Source: Chloroflexota bacterium
Lineage (GTDB): Bacteria; Chloroflexota; Dormibacteria; CF-121
Assembly (NCBI GenBank): GCA_005889285.1
Contig: VBFF01000036.1
Location: 1 to 13,662 of the forward strand
Direction: 5' to 3'
Length of the DNA stretch: 13,662 nt
The position numbers were made by a program, and so were the translations under genes. This document shows positions 7,058-13,662 of the stretch, piece by piece; positions within the stretch are counted from its first letter, which is position 1, and every line of letters starts with the position of its first letter. The notes under the pieces are model-generated. The model searched no databases. It was given only the letters and a program-made list of their open reading frames with translations, and was not told the origin of the DNA.

Positions 7058-7063
7058 AGGAGG
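7058..7063 (+). promoter_or_regulatory. Consensus Shine-Dalgarno AGGAGG before rpsB
   Basis: AGGAGG lies 11 nt upstream of ATG 7075. It is the only full consensus site placed before a clear ATG in this window. Most other genes here rely on start/stop overlap or show no site, so rpsB appears set for strong independent initiation. Confidence 0.8.
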
Positions 7064-7074
7064 TTCGTTTTCGC

Positions 7075-7911
7075 ATGCCACTCGTGACGCTCAAACAACT
7101 CCTCGAGGCTGGTGTCCACTTCGGCCATCAGACCAGCCGCTGGAATCCGAAGATGAAGCGGTACATTTTCACCGCTCGCAACGGAATCCACATCATCGAC
7201 CTCCAGCAGACGGTCAAGCTGCTGGACGACGCTTCCAACTGGGTCAAGGAGGTGGTCGGTGGCGGCCGCATGGTGCTCTTCATCGGCACCAAGAAACAGG
7301 CCCAGGAATCGATCGAGCTGGAAGCCCGTCGCTCCGGGATGCCCTTCGTCAACCACCGCTGGATGGGTGGGATGCTGACCAACTTCACCGTGATGCGGCG
7401 CCAGATCGAACGCCTCAACAGCCTCCGCGCCATCCGCAACAACGGTGGATTCACCGGCAGCAAGAAGGCGATCACCCAGCTGGAAGAGGAATACCAGCGG
7501 CTCGAGCGATTCTTCGGCGGCATGGCGGAGATGAAGCGGCTCCCGGGGGCGGTCTACGTTGTCGACCCTCGCAAGGAGCACATCGCCATTACCGAAGCTC
7601 GCAAGCTCGGCATCCCGATCGTCGCCATCACCGACTCCAACTGTGACCCGGATGAGATCGACCACGTGATCCCCGGGAACGACGACGCCATCCGCGCCGT
7701 CAAGCTGATCACCTCGAAGATCGCCGACGCCGCCCTCGAGGCGCGCCAGTTGATCAGCCCCGAGGAGCTGACGACCGCACCCGAGGTGCCGGTCACCGAG
7801 TTCGAATTCGGCGGGGAAGAAGAGGAAGAAGAGGAAAAGAGCTTTGCCGGAATGCCGACCGTCAACGAGGCTGAGTTCTACGAGGACGAAGCCCTGGACG
7901 ACGAGAAATAG
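7075..7911 (+). CDS. rpsB: 30S ribosomal protein uS2
   Basis: uS2 joins the 30S subunit late and contacts bS1 or the mRNA exit region. The 278-aa protein starts [20 protein letters not shown], the family start. It contains [22 protein letters not shown] (about 21-42), [13 protein letters not shown] (92-104), [20 protein letters not shown] (162-181) and [19 protein letters not shown] (188-206). The C-terminus has an acidic extension including seven consecutive glutamates (248-254) and EDEALDDEK. Tails of this kind vary between phyla. It follows its own promoter and strong Shine-Dalgarno. tsf begins two bases after the stop, the almost universal rpsB-tsf order. Confidence 0.97.
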   Translation: MPLVTLKQLLEAGVHFGHQTSRWNPKMKRYIFTARNGIHIIDLQQTVKLLDDASNWVKEVVGGGRMVLFIGTKKQAQESIELEARRSGMPFVNHRWMGGMLTNFTVMRRQIERLNSLRAIRNNGGFTGSKKAITQLEEEYQRLERFFGGMAEMKRLPGAVYVVDPRKEHIAITEARKLGIPIVAITDSNCDPDEIDHVIPGNDDAIRAVKLITSKIADAALEARQLISPEELTTAPEVPVTEFEFGGEEEEEEEKSFAGMPTVNEAEFYEDEALDDEK

Positions 7912-7913
7912 CC

Positions 7914-8513
7914 GTGGCCATTTCAGCAGACCAGGTCAAGGCCTTACGCGACGCGACCGGCGCGGGGATGATGGACTCCAAGCGCGCCCTCGAGGCGACC
8001 AACGGCGACCTCGAGAAAGCCAAAGACTGGCTGCGCCAGAAAGGCATGGCCAAAGCCGGCGCCAAGGCCGCCCGCACGGCGCGTGAGGGCATCATCGCGA
8101 CCTACGTTCACCACAACCACCAGCTGGGCGTCCTCCTCGAGCTGAACAGCGAAAGCGACTTCGTCGCCCGTAACGACGAGTTCCGCCACCTGGCGCACGA
8201 GATCGCCGTCCACATTGCGGCGGCGGAGCCGAAGTATCTTCGCCGCGAGGATGTGCCCAAGGATGTCCTCGACCGCGAGCGTGCCATCTTCGAGGGGCAG
8301 GCCAAGGATCAGAAGAAGCCGGAGGCCGTGATCGAGAAGATCATCCAGGGCAAGATGAACGACTTCTACAAGCGCGAGGTCCTTCTCGACCAGGCCTGGG
8401 CCAAGGACGACAAGCGCACCGTGGACCAGATGCTCAAAGAGGCGATCGCGAAACTTGGCGAGAACATAACGATTTCCCGTTTCGCGCGTTTCAAGGTCGG
8501 AGAATCCAGCTAG
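7914..8513 (+). CDS. tsf: Translation elongation factor Ts (short form)
   Basis: EF-Ts exchanges GDP for GTP on EF-Tu. The 199-aa protein starts at GTG 7914, giving [20 protein letters not shown]. The N-terminal UBA-like domain (about 1-40) holds the [13 protein letters not shown] motif, and the EF-Tu contact loop is [13 protein letters not shown] (78-90). The C-terminal part ends [15 protein letters not shown]. At 199 aa it is much shorter than the roughly 280-aa E. coli protein and lacks the second core half-domain and coiled coil. Short forms are known from Thermus and several other phyla. It starts two bases after the rpsB stop and has no separate promoter. Confidence 0.96.
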   Translation: MAISADQVKALRDATGAGMMDSKRALEATNGDLEKAKDWLRQKGMAKAGAKAARTAREGIIATYVHHNHQLGVLLELNSESDFVARNDEFRHLAHEIAVHIAAAEPKYLRREDVPKDVLDRERAIFEGQAKDQKKPEAVIEKIIQGKMNDFYKREVLLDQAWAKDDKRTVDQMLKEAIAKLGENITISRFARFKVGESS

Positions 8514-8530
8514 TCCAACCTGTTCATGCA

Positions 8531-9268
8531 GTGATCAAGCCGTCGGCTCTGCCGCGCTACAATCGGGTGCTCCTCAAGCTGGGAGGCGAGGGCCTCGCCG
8601 GCAAAGCGGCCTTCGGCATCGATCCCGATGTCGTCAACGACATCGCTGTGGACATCATCGCGGTGAAGTCCAAATACAACACCCAGTTCGCGATCGTGGT
8701 CGGCGGTGGCAACATCATCCGCGGCGACGCGGCGAGCAAGCGCGGCATGGACCGGGTCACCGCGGATTACATGGGCATGCTCGGCACCGTCATCAATGCC
8801 CTGGCGCTCCAGGATGCCCTGGAGAACCAGGGCCAGCCGACTCGAGTGCAGACGGCGATCAGCATGCACCAGATCGCCGAACCGTACATCCGCCGGCGCG
8901 CCGTCCGCCATCTGGAGAAGGGCCGCGTGGTCATCCTCGCGGCCGGCAGCGGCAATCCCTACTTCAGCACGGACACCACCGCCGCCCTGCGCGCGGTGGA
9001 AATCGAAGCCGAGGTAGTGCTCAAGGCGACCAAGGTCGACGGCGTCTACGATGCCGATCCCGTGACCAATCCGAAGGCCAAGAAGTTCGCGCGCCTCGAT
9101 TACCTCGATCTCATCAACAAAGACCTACGCGTGATGGATCACACCGCCGTCACCCTCTGTCGCGAGAACAAAATCCCGATCATCGTCTTCGACCTGTCGC
9201 ACGGTGGCAACCTGGACGGCGTGGTGGCCGGCAAGCCGATCGGCACGCTGGTGGGACCGCCCGAATGA
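8531..9268 (+). CDS. pyrH: UMP kinase (PyrH, hexameric amino-acid-kinase family)
   Basis: PyrH makes UDP from UMP and ATP in pyrimidine synthesis. The 245-aa protein starts at GTG 8531, 17 bp after tsf, with no evident Shine-Dalgarno. Family motifs are [12 protein letters not shown] (13-24), [13 protein letters not shown] (53-65), [19 protein letters not shown] (75-93), [19 protein letters not shown] (137-155) and [13 protein letters not shown] (165-177). The first motif reads KLGGE where most homologues have KLSGE. Whether this affects catalysis cannot be told. The stop codon overlaps frr (ATGA). Placement between tsf and frr is the conserved cluster order. Confidence 0.96.
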   Translation: MIKPSALPRYNRVLLKLGGEGLAGKAAFGIDPDVVNDIAVDIIAVKSKYNTQFAIVVGGGNIIRGDAASKRGMDRVTADYMGMLGTVINALALQDALENQGQPTRVQTAISMHQIAEPYIRRRAVRHLEKGRVVILAAGSGNPYFSTDTTAALRAVEIEAEVVLKATKVDGVYDADPVTNPKAKKFARLDYLDLINKDLRVMDHTAVTLCRENKIPIIVFDLSHGGNLDGVVAGKPIGTLVGPPE

Positions 9269-9822
9269 TCGAGGCCAACGTCAGGGACGCCGAGACCAAG
9301 ATGCAGAAGAGCCTGGAGGCCCTCGCCAAGGAGATCCTCACCATTCGCACCGGCCGCGCCAGCCCGGCGCTGGTGGACAAGATCCCGGTCGAGTACTACG
9401 GCAATCCGACGCCCCTGAACCAGCTCGCCACCATCACCGTGCCCGAGGCGCGCATGATCATCATCCAGCCTTGGGACCGGACCATCATCGGCGCCGTGGA
9501 GAAGGCGATCCAGAAATCGGAGCTCGGATTGAACCCCGGAAACGACGGCCAGCTGATCCGCGTACCGATTCCGCCCCTCAACGAGGAGCGGCGCCGCGAG
9601 TACGCCCGGCTGGTCAAGCGCTATGCCGAGGGCGCGCACGTCGCAATTCGAAACATCCGGCGCGAGCAGATCGATCGCATCAAGGCGCTGGAGAAGGAGA
9701 AAAAGATCTCGGCCGACGAGGCCCGGCGCGGGGGTGACCAGCTGCAGAAGGTCGCTGACCGGTACATCGGTCTGGTCGACCAGATGGCCGCCCGCAAGGA
9801 AGCCGAGATCATGGAGGTCTAA
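9265..9822 (+). CDS. frr: Ribosome recycling factor
   Basis: RRF splits the post-termination ribosome with EF-G. The 185-aa length is standard. Domain I helices and the domain II barrel are visible: [20 protein letters not shown] (about 26-45), [13 protein letters not shown] (45-57), [19 protein letters not shown] (64-82), [16 protein letters not shown] (87-102), [20 protein letters not shown] (106-125) and [10 protein letters not shown] (125-134). The start at ATG 9265 overlaps the pyrH stop by four bases, so the two are probably translationally coupled. uppS follows after 16 bp. Confidence 0.97.
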   Translation: MIEANVRDAETKMQKSLEALAKEILTIRTGRASPALVDKIPVEYYGNPTPLNQLATITVPEARMIIIQPWDRTIIGAVEKAIQKSELGLNPGNDGQLIRVPIPPLNEERRREYARLVKRYAEGAHVAIRNIRREQIDRIKALEKEKKISADEARRGGDQLQKVADRYIGLVDQMAARKEAEIMEV

Positions 9823-9838
9823 CGCCCAAGAACAACCG

Positions 9839-10561
9839 GTGAGCCAGTTGCCCCCGCCCGAACACGTTGCGATCATCATGGATGGCAACAGCCGGTGGGC
9901 TCGTGAGCGCTTGCTGCCCCGAGTCATGGGGCACAAGGCCGGGATCGAGACCATCCGTCGTGTTGCGGAATCCGCGGAGCGGCGTGGCGTCCGCGTCCTG
10001 ACGCTGTATGCCTTTTCGACGGAGAACTGGTCGCGGCCCCGGGATGAGGTCGATGCGCTGATGAGCTTATTCTCGGAGACCATCCGGCGGGAGGTCGACG
10101 AACTGTCGCGCCGCGGTATCGAGCTTCGCTTCTCCGGGCGCCTGCAGGAACTGTCTTCGGCGCTGCAGGACCAGATGCGGCAGGCCAGCGAGCGAACGCG
10201 GGTCAACGCCAGGGCGATTCTCAACATCGCGATCAACTACGGCGGCCGGCAGGAGATCATCGACGCCATCCGCGAGCTGGCGCGAGAGGGCGCCGACCTG
10301 AGCAAGCTCGAGGATGCCACGCTGGCGAGCCACCTCTACACGCGCGGTCTGCCCGATCCGGACCTGGTGGTTCGCACCGCCGGCGAAATGCGCCTCAGCA
10401 ACTTCCTGCTGTGGCAGACGGCGTACTCCGAGTTCTACAGCACCCAGACGCTCTGGCCCGACTTCGCCGATGCCGACTTCGATGAGGCGATCGCGTCATA
10501 TCAGCGGCGCGTCCGTCGCTTTGGCGCGCGCCCCGAGGAGGTCCCCAATCGAGGTCGCTGA
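9839..10561 (+). CDS. uppS: Undecaprenyl diphosphate synthase (cis-prenyltransferase)
   Basis: UppS condenses farnesyl diphosphate with eight isopentenyl diphosphates to make the lipid carrier for cell wall and glycan export. The 240-aa protein starts at GTG 9839; the frame is open upstream, but that part lies inside frr. Motifs are HVAIIMDGNSRWA (9-21, catalytic D15), the FSTENWSRP segment, NIAINYGGRQEI, and RTAGEMRLSNFLLWQ followed by EFYSTQTLWPDF near the end. No Shine-Dalgarno is seen before the GTG. The final codons carry an AGGAGGT sequence that may serve cdsA. Its partner enzymes lie downstream: dxr supplies the isoprenoid precursors. Confidence 0.95.
   Translation: MSQLPPPEHVAIIMDGNSRWARERLLPRVMGHKAGIETIRRVAESAERRGVRVLTLYAFSTENWSRPRDEVDALMSLFSETIRREVDELSRRGIELRFSGRLQELSSALQDQMRQASERTRVNARAILNIAINYGGRQEIIDAIRELAREGADLSKLEDATLASHLYTRGLPDPDLVVRTAGEMRLSNFLLWQTAYSEFYSTQTLWPDFADADFDEAIASYQRRVRRFGARPEEVPNRGR
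10536..10542 (+). promoter_or_regulatory. AGGAGGT element inside the uppS end, 5 nt before an ATC in the cdsA frame
   Basis: This full Shine-Dalgarno match is followed after 5 nt by ATC (10548-10550), which is in frame with cdsA. No ATG, GTG or TTG stands at a useful distance. It may drive cdsA from a rare AUC start. Equally it may just be the codons for uppS PEEVPN. Confidence 0.3.
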
Positions 10562-10610
10562 TGCGACCAAGCCCGCGGAGCCACCGCTAGCCGCCCCGCG
10601 ACGCTCCAAC

Positions 10611-11417
10611 ATGGTGGTCCGTATCGCCACCGCCGCGGTGCTGATCGCGGTCGTGCTCGCGGTGCTCATCCTGGGTTCGGTCTGGGTCTACGCGGCGATT
10701 GCCGTGATTCTCGGCGCGGCGCTGATCGAGTACTGGAACCTCACGCGCGCGATGGCCGCGCCCGCACCGCTGTGGCTGCTGTTCCCGCTTAGTTATGCCC
10801 TCCTGCTGCGGGACCGGTTGCCGTCGTGGGCTGATGTTGGCTTCCTGCTCGCAGCCGCCACCGTGCTCGGCCTTGGCACCCTGGTGTTCGTCCGCGACTG
10901 GCGAGCGAGCCTCACCCGCTGGGCGCTCGCCGTGGGAGGAAGCCTGTACCTGGCATTTACGTTGAGCTTCTACCTCTCGCTCTACTTCTTACATCGCCCC
11001 GATCCCAATCACCTGGGGTTCGGCTATGTGATCGCCGTCTTTGGCGCGATCTGGGTCGGTGACACGGCCGCCATGGTCGCCGGGCTGCGCTTCGGCCGGC
11101 ACCGATTCTTTTCCCGCATCAGCCCCAAGAAGACGGTGGAAGGCGCGGTCGCGGAACTGCTCGCCAGCACGGTTTTCTTCGCCATCGTCGGCCTCTTCCT
11201 CAACATCAGCTTTCCCCACAACGTCATCATCGGGCTGCTGATCGGTGTCTTTGCGGAGGTTGGCGACCTGGTGGAATCGCAGATCAAGCGCACGGCGGGC
11301 GTCAAGGATGCGAGCCAGCTCATCCCGGGTCACGGTGGGGTCCTCGACCGTATTGACTCGCTGCTACTCGTGGGAGTGGTCGTGTACTATTACGTGACGT
11401 TTCTGCACCTCGCCTAG
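10611..11417 (+). CDS. cdsA: Phosphatidate cytidylyltransferase (CDP-diglyceride synthase)
   Basis: CdsA makes CDP-diacylglycerol from CTP and phosphatidate in the inner membrane, the branch point of phospholipid synthesis. From ATG 10611 the protein has 268 aa with several hydrophobic helices, the first at about residues 6-26. The family signature lies at 223-249: S223, R227, K232, D233, PGHGG (239-243), DR (246-247) and D249. A second conserved part is SPKKTVEG (171-178). The frame is open further upstream, with an alternative start at ATC 10548 after a good Shine-Dalgarno, or TTG 10521, so up to about 30 extra residues are possible. ATG 10611 itself has no Shine-Dalgarno. The enzyme call is firm; the start is not. 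Confidence 0.93.
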   Translation: MVVRIATAAVLIAVVLAVLILGSVWVYAAIAVILGAALIEYWNLTRAMAAPAPLWLLFPLSYALLLRDRLPSWADVGFLLAAATVLGLGTLVFVRDWRASLTRWALAVGGSLYLAFTLSFYLSLYFLHRPDPNHLGFGYVIAVFGAIWVGDTAAMVAGLRFGRHRFFSRISPKKTVEGAVAELLASTVFFAIVGLFLNISFPHNVIIGLLIGVFAEVGDLVESQIKRTAGVKDASQLIPGHGGVLDRIDSLLLVGVVVYYYVTFLHLA

Positions 11418-11430
11418 GCCGGTCGGGTGC

Positions 11431-11490
11431 ATGACTCAGGTTGACAACACGTTTCAGCTGATGCGGGAGCACCCCGCCCACCCTGACTAA
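11431..11490 (+). CDS. Possible 19-codon ORF upstream of dxr
   Basis: In the 77-bp gap between cdsA and dxr, ATG 11431 opens a 19-codon frame (MTQVDNTFQLMREHPAHPD) ending at TAA 11488-11490, only 4 nt before the dxr ATG. dxr itself shows no Shine-Dalgarno. Translation of this short frame followed by reinitiation could therefore deliver ribosomes to dxr. The frame holds a GCGGG/CCCGC hairpin (11463-11477). Its own ribosome site is weak, and so short a frame can occur by chance. Confidence 0.25.
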   Translation: MTQVDNTFQLMREHPAHPD

Positions 11491-11494
11491 AGCA

Positions 11495-12661
11495 ATGAGA
11501 TCCCCTCGTCTGTCGCCCCGGCGCCTGGCGCTGCTCGGTGCGACCGGGTCGATAGGCCGCCAGGTCTGCGACCTGGTGGAACGGCATCCCGACCGCTTCA
11601 CGCTCCATGCATTGATTGCCGGGAGCGACGCGGCAGCGCTGCAGGCGGTGGCCCGCCGGCACCCGGAAGCCCACGCTCTCCTGGCGCACCCCGCCGATGC
11701 TCGCGGCGGGGAGGCGGCGCGCGCGATCGATGACGCCGTCCGCGACCCCGAGGTCGACCTCGTGATCGTCGCCGCCGCCGGCAGCGCTGCCCTGGCCCCC
11801 ACCCTGGCCGCCCTCGAGGCGGGCAAGGATATCGCGCTCGCGACCAAAGAAGTCCTCGTGATGGCGGGTGCGCTGGTTCGCGAACGGATGCGCCGGCATG
11901 GGTCCCAGATCTTCCCCATCGACAGCGAGCACAGCGCCATCTGGCAATGCCTGTGGGGCGAGAAGGAGGTCGGCGTCCGCCGACTGATCCTGACGGGCTC
12001 GGGTGGTCCGTTCCTGCGGCGCCCAGTGGAAACGCTGGATAGCGTGACCGTTGCCGAGGCGCTCGCCCATCCCCGCTGGAAGATGGGGCCGAAGATCAGC
12101 GTCGACTCCGCCACCATGATGAACAAGGGCCTCGAGGTCATCGAGGCGCACTTCCTCTTCGATGTCCCTTATAGCGGCATCGATGTCATCGTGCACCCGC
12201 AGAGCGTGGTCCATTCGATGGTCGAGTTCGTCGACGGCAGCATCAAGGCGCAGCTCGGCGTACCCGACATGCACCTGCCGATTGCCATCGCGCTCAGCTA
12301 TCCGGACCGGCTCGAAGGGGTGGCGCCGCCGCCCGACCTCGCGGCCCTCGGCCAGCTCTCCTTCGAAGCCCTCGACGCGGTGCGTTACCCGGCGGTGGCG
12401 CTGGCCCGGGAAGCCGGGGAGCGAGGCGGCACCGCGCCTGCCGTGCTCAACGCGGCCAACGAGGAAGCCGTCGCGCTCTTCCTCCAGGGCCAGCGTCGCT
12501 TCGTCGACATCGTTCCCTCGGTCGCTCGCGCGCTCGAGGCCGCGGAACCGGCCGAGGAATTGACGCTGGATGCCGTGGTCGCCGCCGACCGCCGGGCGCG
12601 CGCCCACGTGCGAGCCGCCACCAAAGGGCCCACCCGGCTTTGGAGCCAGCTGCCCGCATGA
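11495..12661 (+). CDS. dxr: 1-deoxy-D-xylulose 5-phosphate reductoisomerase
   Basis: DXR converts DXP to MEP with NADPH, the committed step of the non-mevalonate isoprenoid pathway; it is the target of fosmidomycin. The 388-aa length is normal. The N-terminal NADPH fold has [13 protein letters not shown] (11-23). The metal ligands D143 and E145 sit in [11 protein letters not shown] (141-151) and E214 in [12 protein letters not shown] (208-219). The flexible loop tryptophan is in HPRWKMG (192-198). Further conserved parts are LTGSGGPF (166-173), [16 protein letters not shown] (234-249) and [12 protein letters not shown] (318-329). All catalytic features are present. Its stop overlaps the start of the site-2 protease gene (ATGA), and its product pathway feeds UppS upstream. 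Confidence 0.97.
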   Translation: MRSPRLSPRRLALLGATGSIGRQVCDLVERHPDRFTLHALIAGSDAAALQAVARRHPEAHALLAHPADARGGEAARAIDDAVRDPEVDLVIVAAAGSAALAPTLAALEAGKDIALATKEVLVMAGALVRERMRRHGSQIFPIDSEHSAIWQCLWGEKEVGVRRLILTGSGGPFLRRPVETLDSVTVAEALAHPRWKMGPKISVDSATMMNKGLEVIEAHFLFDVPYSGIDVIVHPQSVVHSMVEFVDGSIKAQLGVPDMHLPIAIALSYPDRLEGVAPPPDLAALGQLSFEALDAVRYPAVALAREAGERGGTAPAVLNAANEEAVALFLQGQRRFVDIVPSVARALEAAEPAEELTLDAVVAADRRARAHVRAATKGPTRLWSQLPA

Positions 12662-13662
12662 GCCCGGTGGTACTCGTCCCGCTCGTCATCCTCATCTTCA
12701 GCCTGCTCGTGATCGTGCACGAGTCGGGTCACTTCATCACCGCGAAGCTGGCCGGCATCAAGGTGGAGCAGTTCAGCGTGGGATTCGGCCCGCAGCTCTT
12801 CGGCTGGACACGCGGCGAGACGCTCTATGCCGTCCGGGCCATCCCCCTTGGTGGCTTCGTCAAGCTGGCCGGGATGGACGGCAGCATGGACGCCGGTCCC
12901 CGCAGCTTCAACGCGCACCCGCTCTGGCAGCGTTTCATGGTCATCGTCGCCGGGTCCGCGTTCAACCTGGCGCTGCCGGTCCTGATCTTTTTCGGCGTCT
13001 ATACCACCGTTGGTGCGGCGGAGGTCCAAACGCCGATCCAGGTCAGCGCGGTCGACGCCGGCACCCCCGCGAGCAGCGCCGGGCTGCAAGCGGGTGACCA
13101 GATTCGCTCCGTCAACGGTCGCCCCATCAACAAATTCGAAGATCTGCGTAGCACCCTGGACGCCGCCAGAGACACGCCGGTGACGGTGGTCATCGACCGT
13201 CACGGTCAGCAGATGACCTTGACCGTGGCACCCAGGCTGGACCCGGCTTCGGGCAGCTACATCCTCGGCTTCCATCCCGCCATCCATTCCTTCAAGCCGG
13301 GGCCGGTCGACGCGGCGGGACGGGCATTCCGCGATACCGGCGACTCCATCGCTGGCATCGTGGGCGGCATCTACCAGCTGGCGACGGACAAGAAGCTGGG
13401 AGGCCTGCTGGGTCCGCGCGGCCTCGAGGGGCCGGTCGGGATCGTGAAGACGACGGCCAGGGCCGCCCAGGCCGGGCCGCTGTCACTGGTCGCGGTGGTC
13501 GCGCTGTTGAGCCTCAGCCTGGGGTTGGCGAACATCTTGCCGTTCCCCGCCCTGGATGGTGGGCGCGCCGCCTTCCTGGTGCTGGAATTGATCCGCGGCC
13601 GGCCGGTCGATCCCGCTCGGGAACAGGTGGTCCATTACGTCGGTCTTGCTCTTTTGTTTGGT
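12658..13662 (+). CDS. rseP: Site-2 intramembrane zinc metalloprotease RseP/YluC (3' end beyond window)
   Basis: This family cleaves membrane-spanning anti-sigma factors or signal-peptide remnants within the bilayer, in RseP-type regulated proteolysis. The 335 visible residues start at ATG 12658, overlapping the dxr stop. The first helix ends in the HExxH zinc site HESGH (21-25). The second conserved helix has [12 protein letters not shown] (292-303), whose D300 is the third ligand. A PDZ-like domain covers about residues 122-205 ([14 protein letters not shown]). VGFGPQLFG and [11 protein letters not shown] are also conserved. The frame is still open at the last base, so the final helix end is missing. 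The substrate is unknown; no anti-sigma gene is in view. It follows dxr, the usual place for this gene. Confidence 0.93.
   Translation, partial: MSPVVLVPLVILIFSLLVIVHESGHFITAKLAGIKVEQFSVGFGPQLFGWTRGETLYAVRAIPLGGFVKLAGMDGSMDAGPRSFNAHPLWQRFMVIVAGSAFNLALPVLIFFGVYTTVGAAEVQTPIQVSAVDAGTPASSAGLQAGDQIRSVNGRPINKFEDLRSTLDAARDTPVTVVIDRHGQQMTLTVAPRLDPASGSYILGFHPAIHSFKPGPVDAAGRAFRDTGDSIAGIVGGIYQLATDKKLGGLLGPRGLEGPVGIVKTTARAAQAGPLSLVAVVALLSLSLGLANILPFPALDGGRAAFLVLELIRGRPVDPAREQVVHYVGLALLFG

Noticed and set aside
7008..7646. 212-codon frame covering the rpsB leader and gene in another frame
   Set aside because: It is a shadow of rpsB: composition is skewed, there is no domain, and it lies over an unmistakable ribosomal protein.
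9623..9838. Upstream extension of the uppS frame inside frr
   Set aside because: It is a shadow of the frr reading frame; UppS similarity begins after GTG 9839.
11441..11446. Perfect -35 TTGACA before dxr
   Set aside because: No -10-like sequence stands 16-18 bp downstream (the area is GC-rich), so a dxr promoter is not supported.
11463..11477. GCGGG/CCCGC hairpin as a terminator of cdsA
   Set aside because: A 5-bp stem without a U-tract, inside a continuous operon.
1..13662. Search for mobile elements, CRISPR, toxin-antitoxin pairs, tRNA or a novel defence system
   Set aside because: No transposase, integrase, spaced repeats or defence-type domains were seen; every gene longer than 130 codons belongs to a recognisable housekeeping or metabolic family.

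Overview
The window is GC-rich bacterial chromosome with tightly packed, mostly overlapping genes. It looks like core genome: no mobile element, CRISPR array, tRNA, rRNA or phage gene was seen. The most likely source is a Gram-positive-side ('Terrabacteria') lineage such as Chloroflexota or Dormibacterota. The basis is inference: very short EF-Ts (199 aa), GTG/TTG starts, few Shine-Dalgarno sequences, at least one apparently leaderless promoter, a CdsA/DXR (MEP pathway) cluster, and an RTAGE-type UppS. No taxonomic search could be run.

Region 1 (1-1733, minus strand) is a small four-gene run read right to left: a hexapeptide-repeat acetyltransferase, a 61-aa zinc-ribbon protein, a CoA-pyrophosphatase-type Nudix hydrolase, and a SIS-domain sugar-phosphate protein cut by the window edge. 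Each gene overlaps the next (GTGA, 10 bp, probably CTGA), so they are probably co-transcribed and translationally coupled. A 77-bp divergent spacer holding a perfect 13-bp inverted repeat separates this run from a small plus-strand four-helix membrane protein (1811-2173).

Region 2 (2208-6935, plus) is a DNA-processing run: comM/yifB (Mg-chelatase-like AAA+ ATPase), dprA and topA. ComM and DprA are competence and recombination factors that act on incoming single-stranded DNA; TopA relaxes negative supercoils. comM and dprA share an ATGA overlap, and topA starts 1 nt after dprA stops. comM appears to be transcribed leaderless from a TAATAT box next to its GTG. Inside dprA, a 64-bp almost perfectly alternating pyrimidine-purine tract encodes an Ala/Arg-rich linker between the Rossmann core and the winged-helix domain. 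This tract is the most unusual stretch of sequence in the window.

Region 3 (6936-13662, plus) starts after a promoter and a leader of about 100 nt. It is the widespread translation and envelope cluster rpsB-tsf-pyrH-frr-uppS-cdsA-dxr-rseP. It covers ribosomal protein S2, EF-Ts, UMP kinase, ribosome recycling factor, undecaprenyl diphosphate synthase, CDP-diglyceride synthase, DXP reductoisomerase (isoprenoid precursors feeding UppS) and a site-2 intramembrane protease that runs off the right edge. Gene order is canonical. No new multi-gene system was found; the points worth a second look are local (Z-DNA-prone tract, putative operator, a non-canonical start, a 19-codon ORF before dxr).
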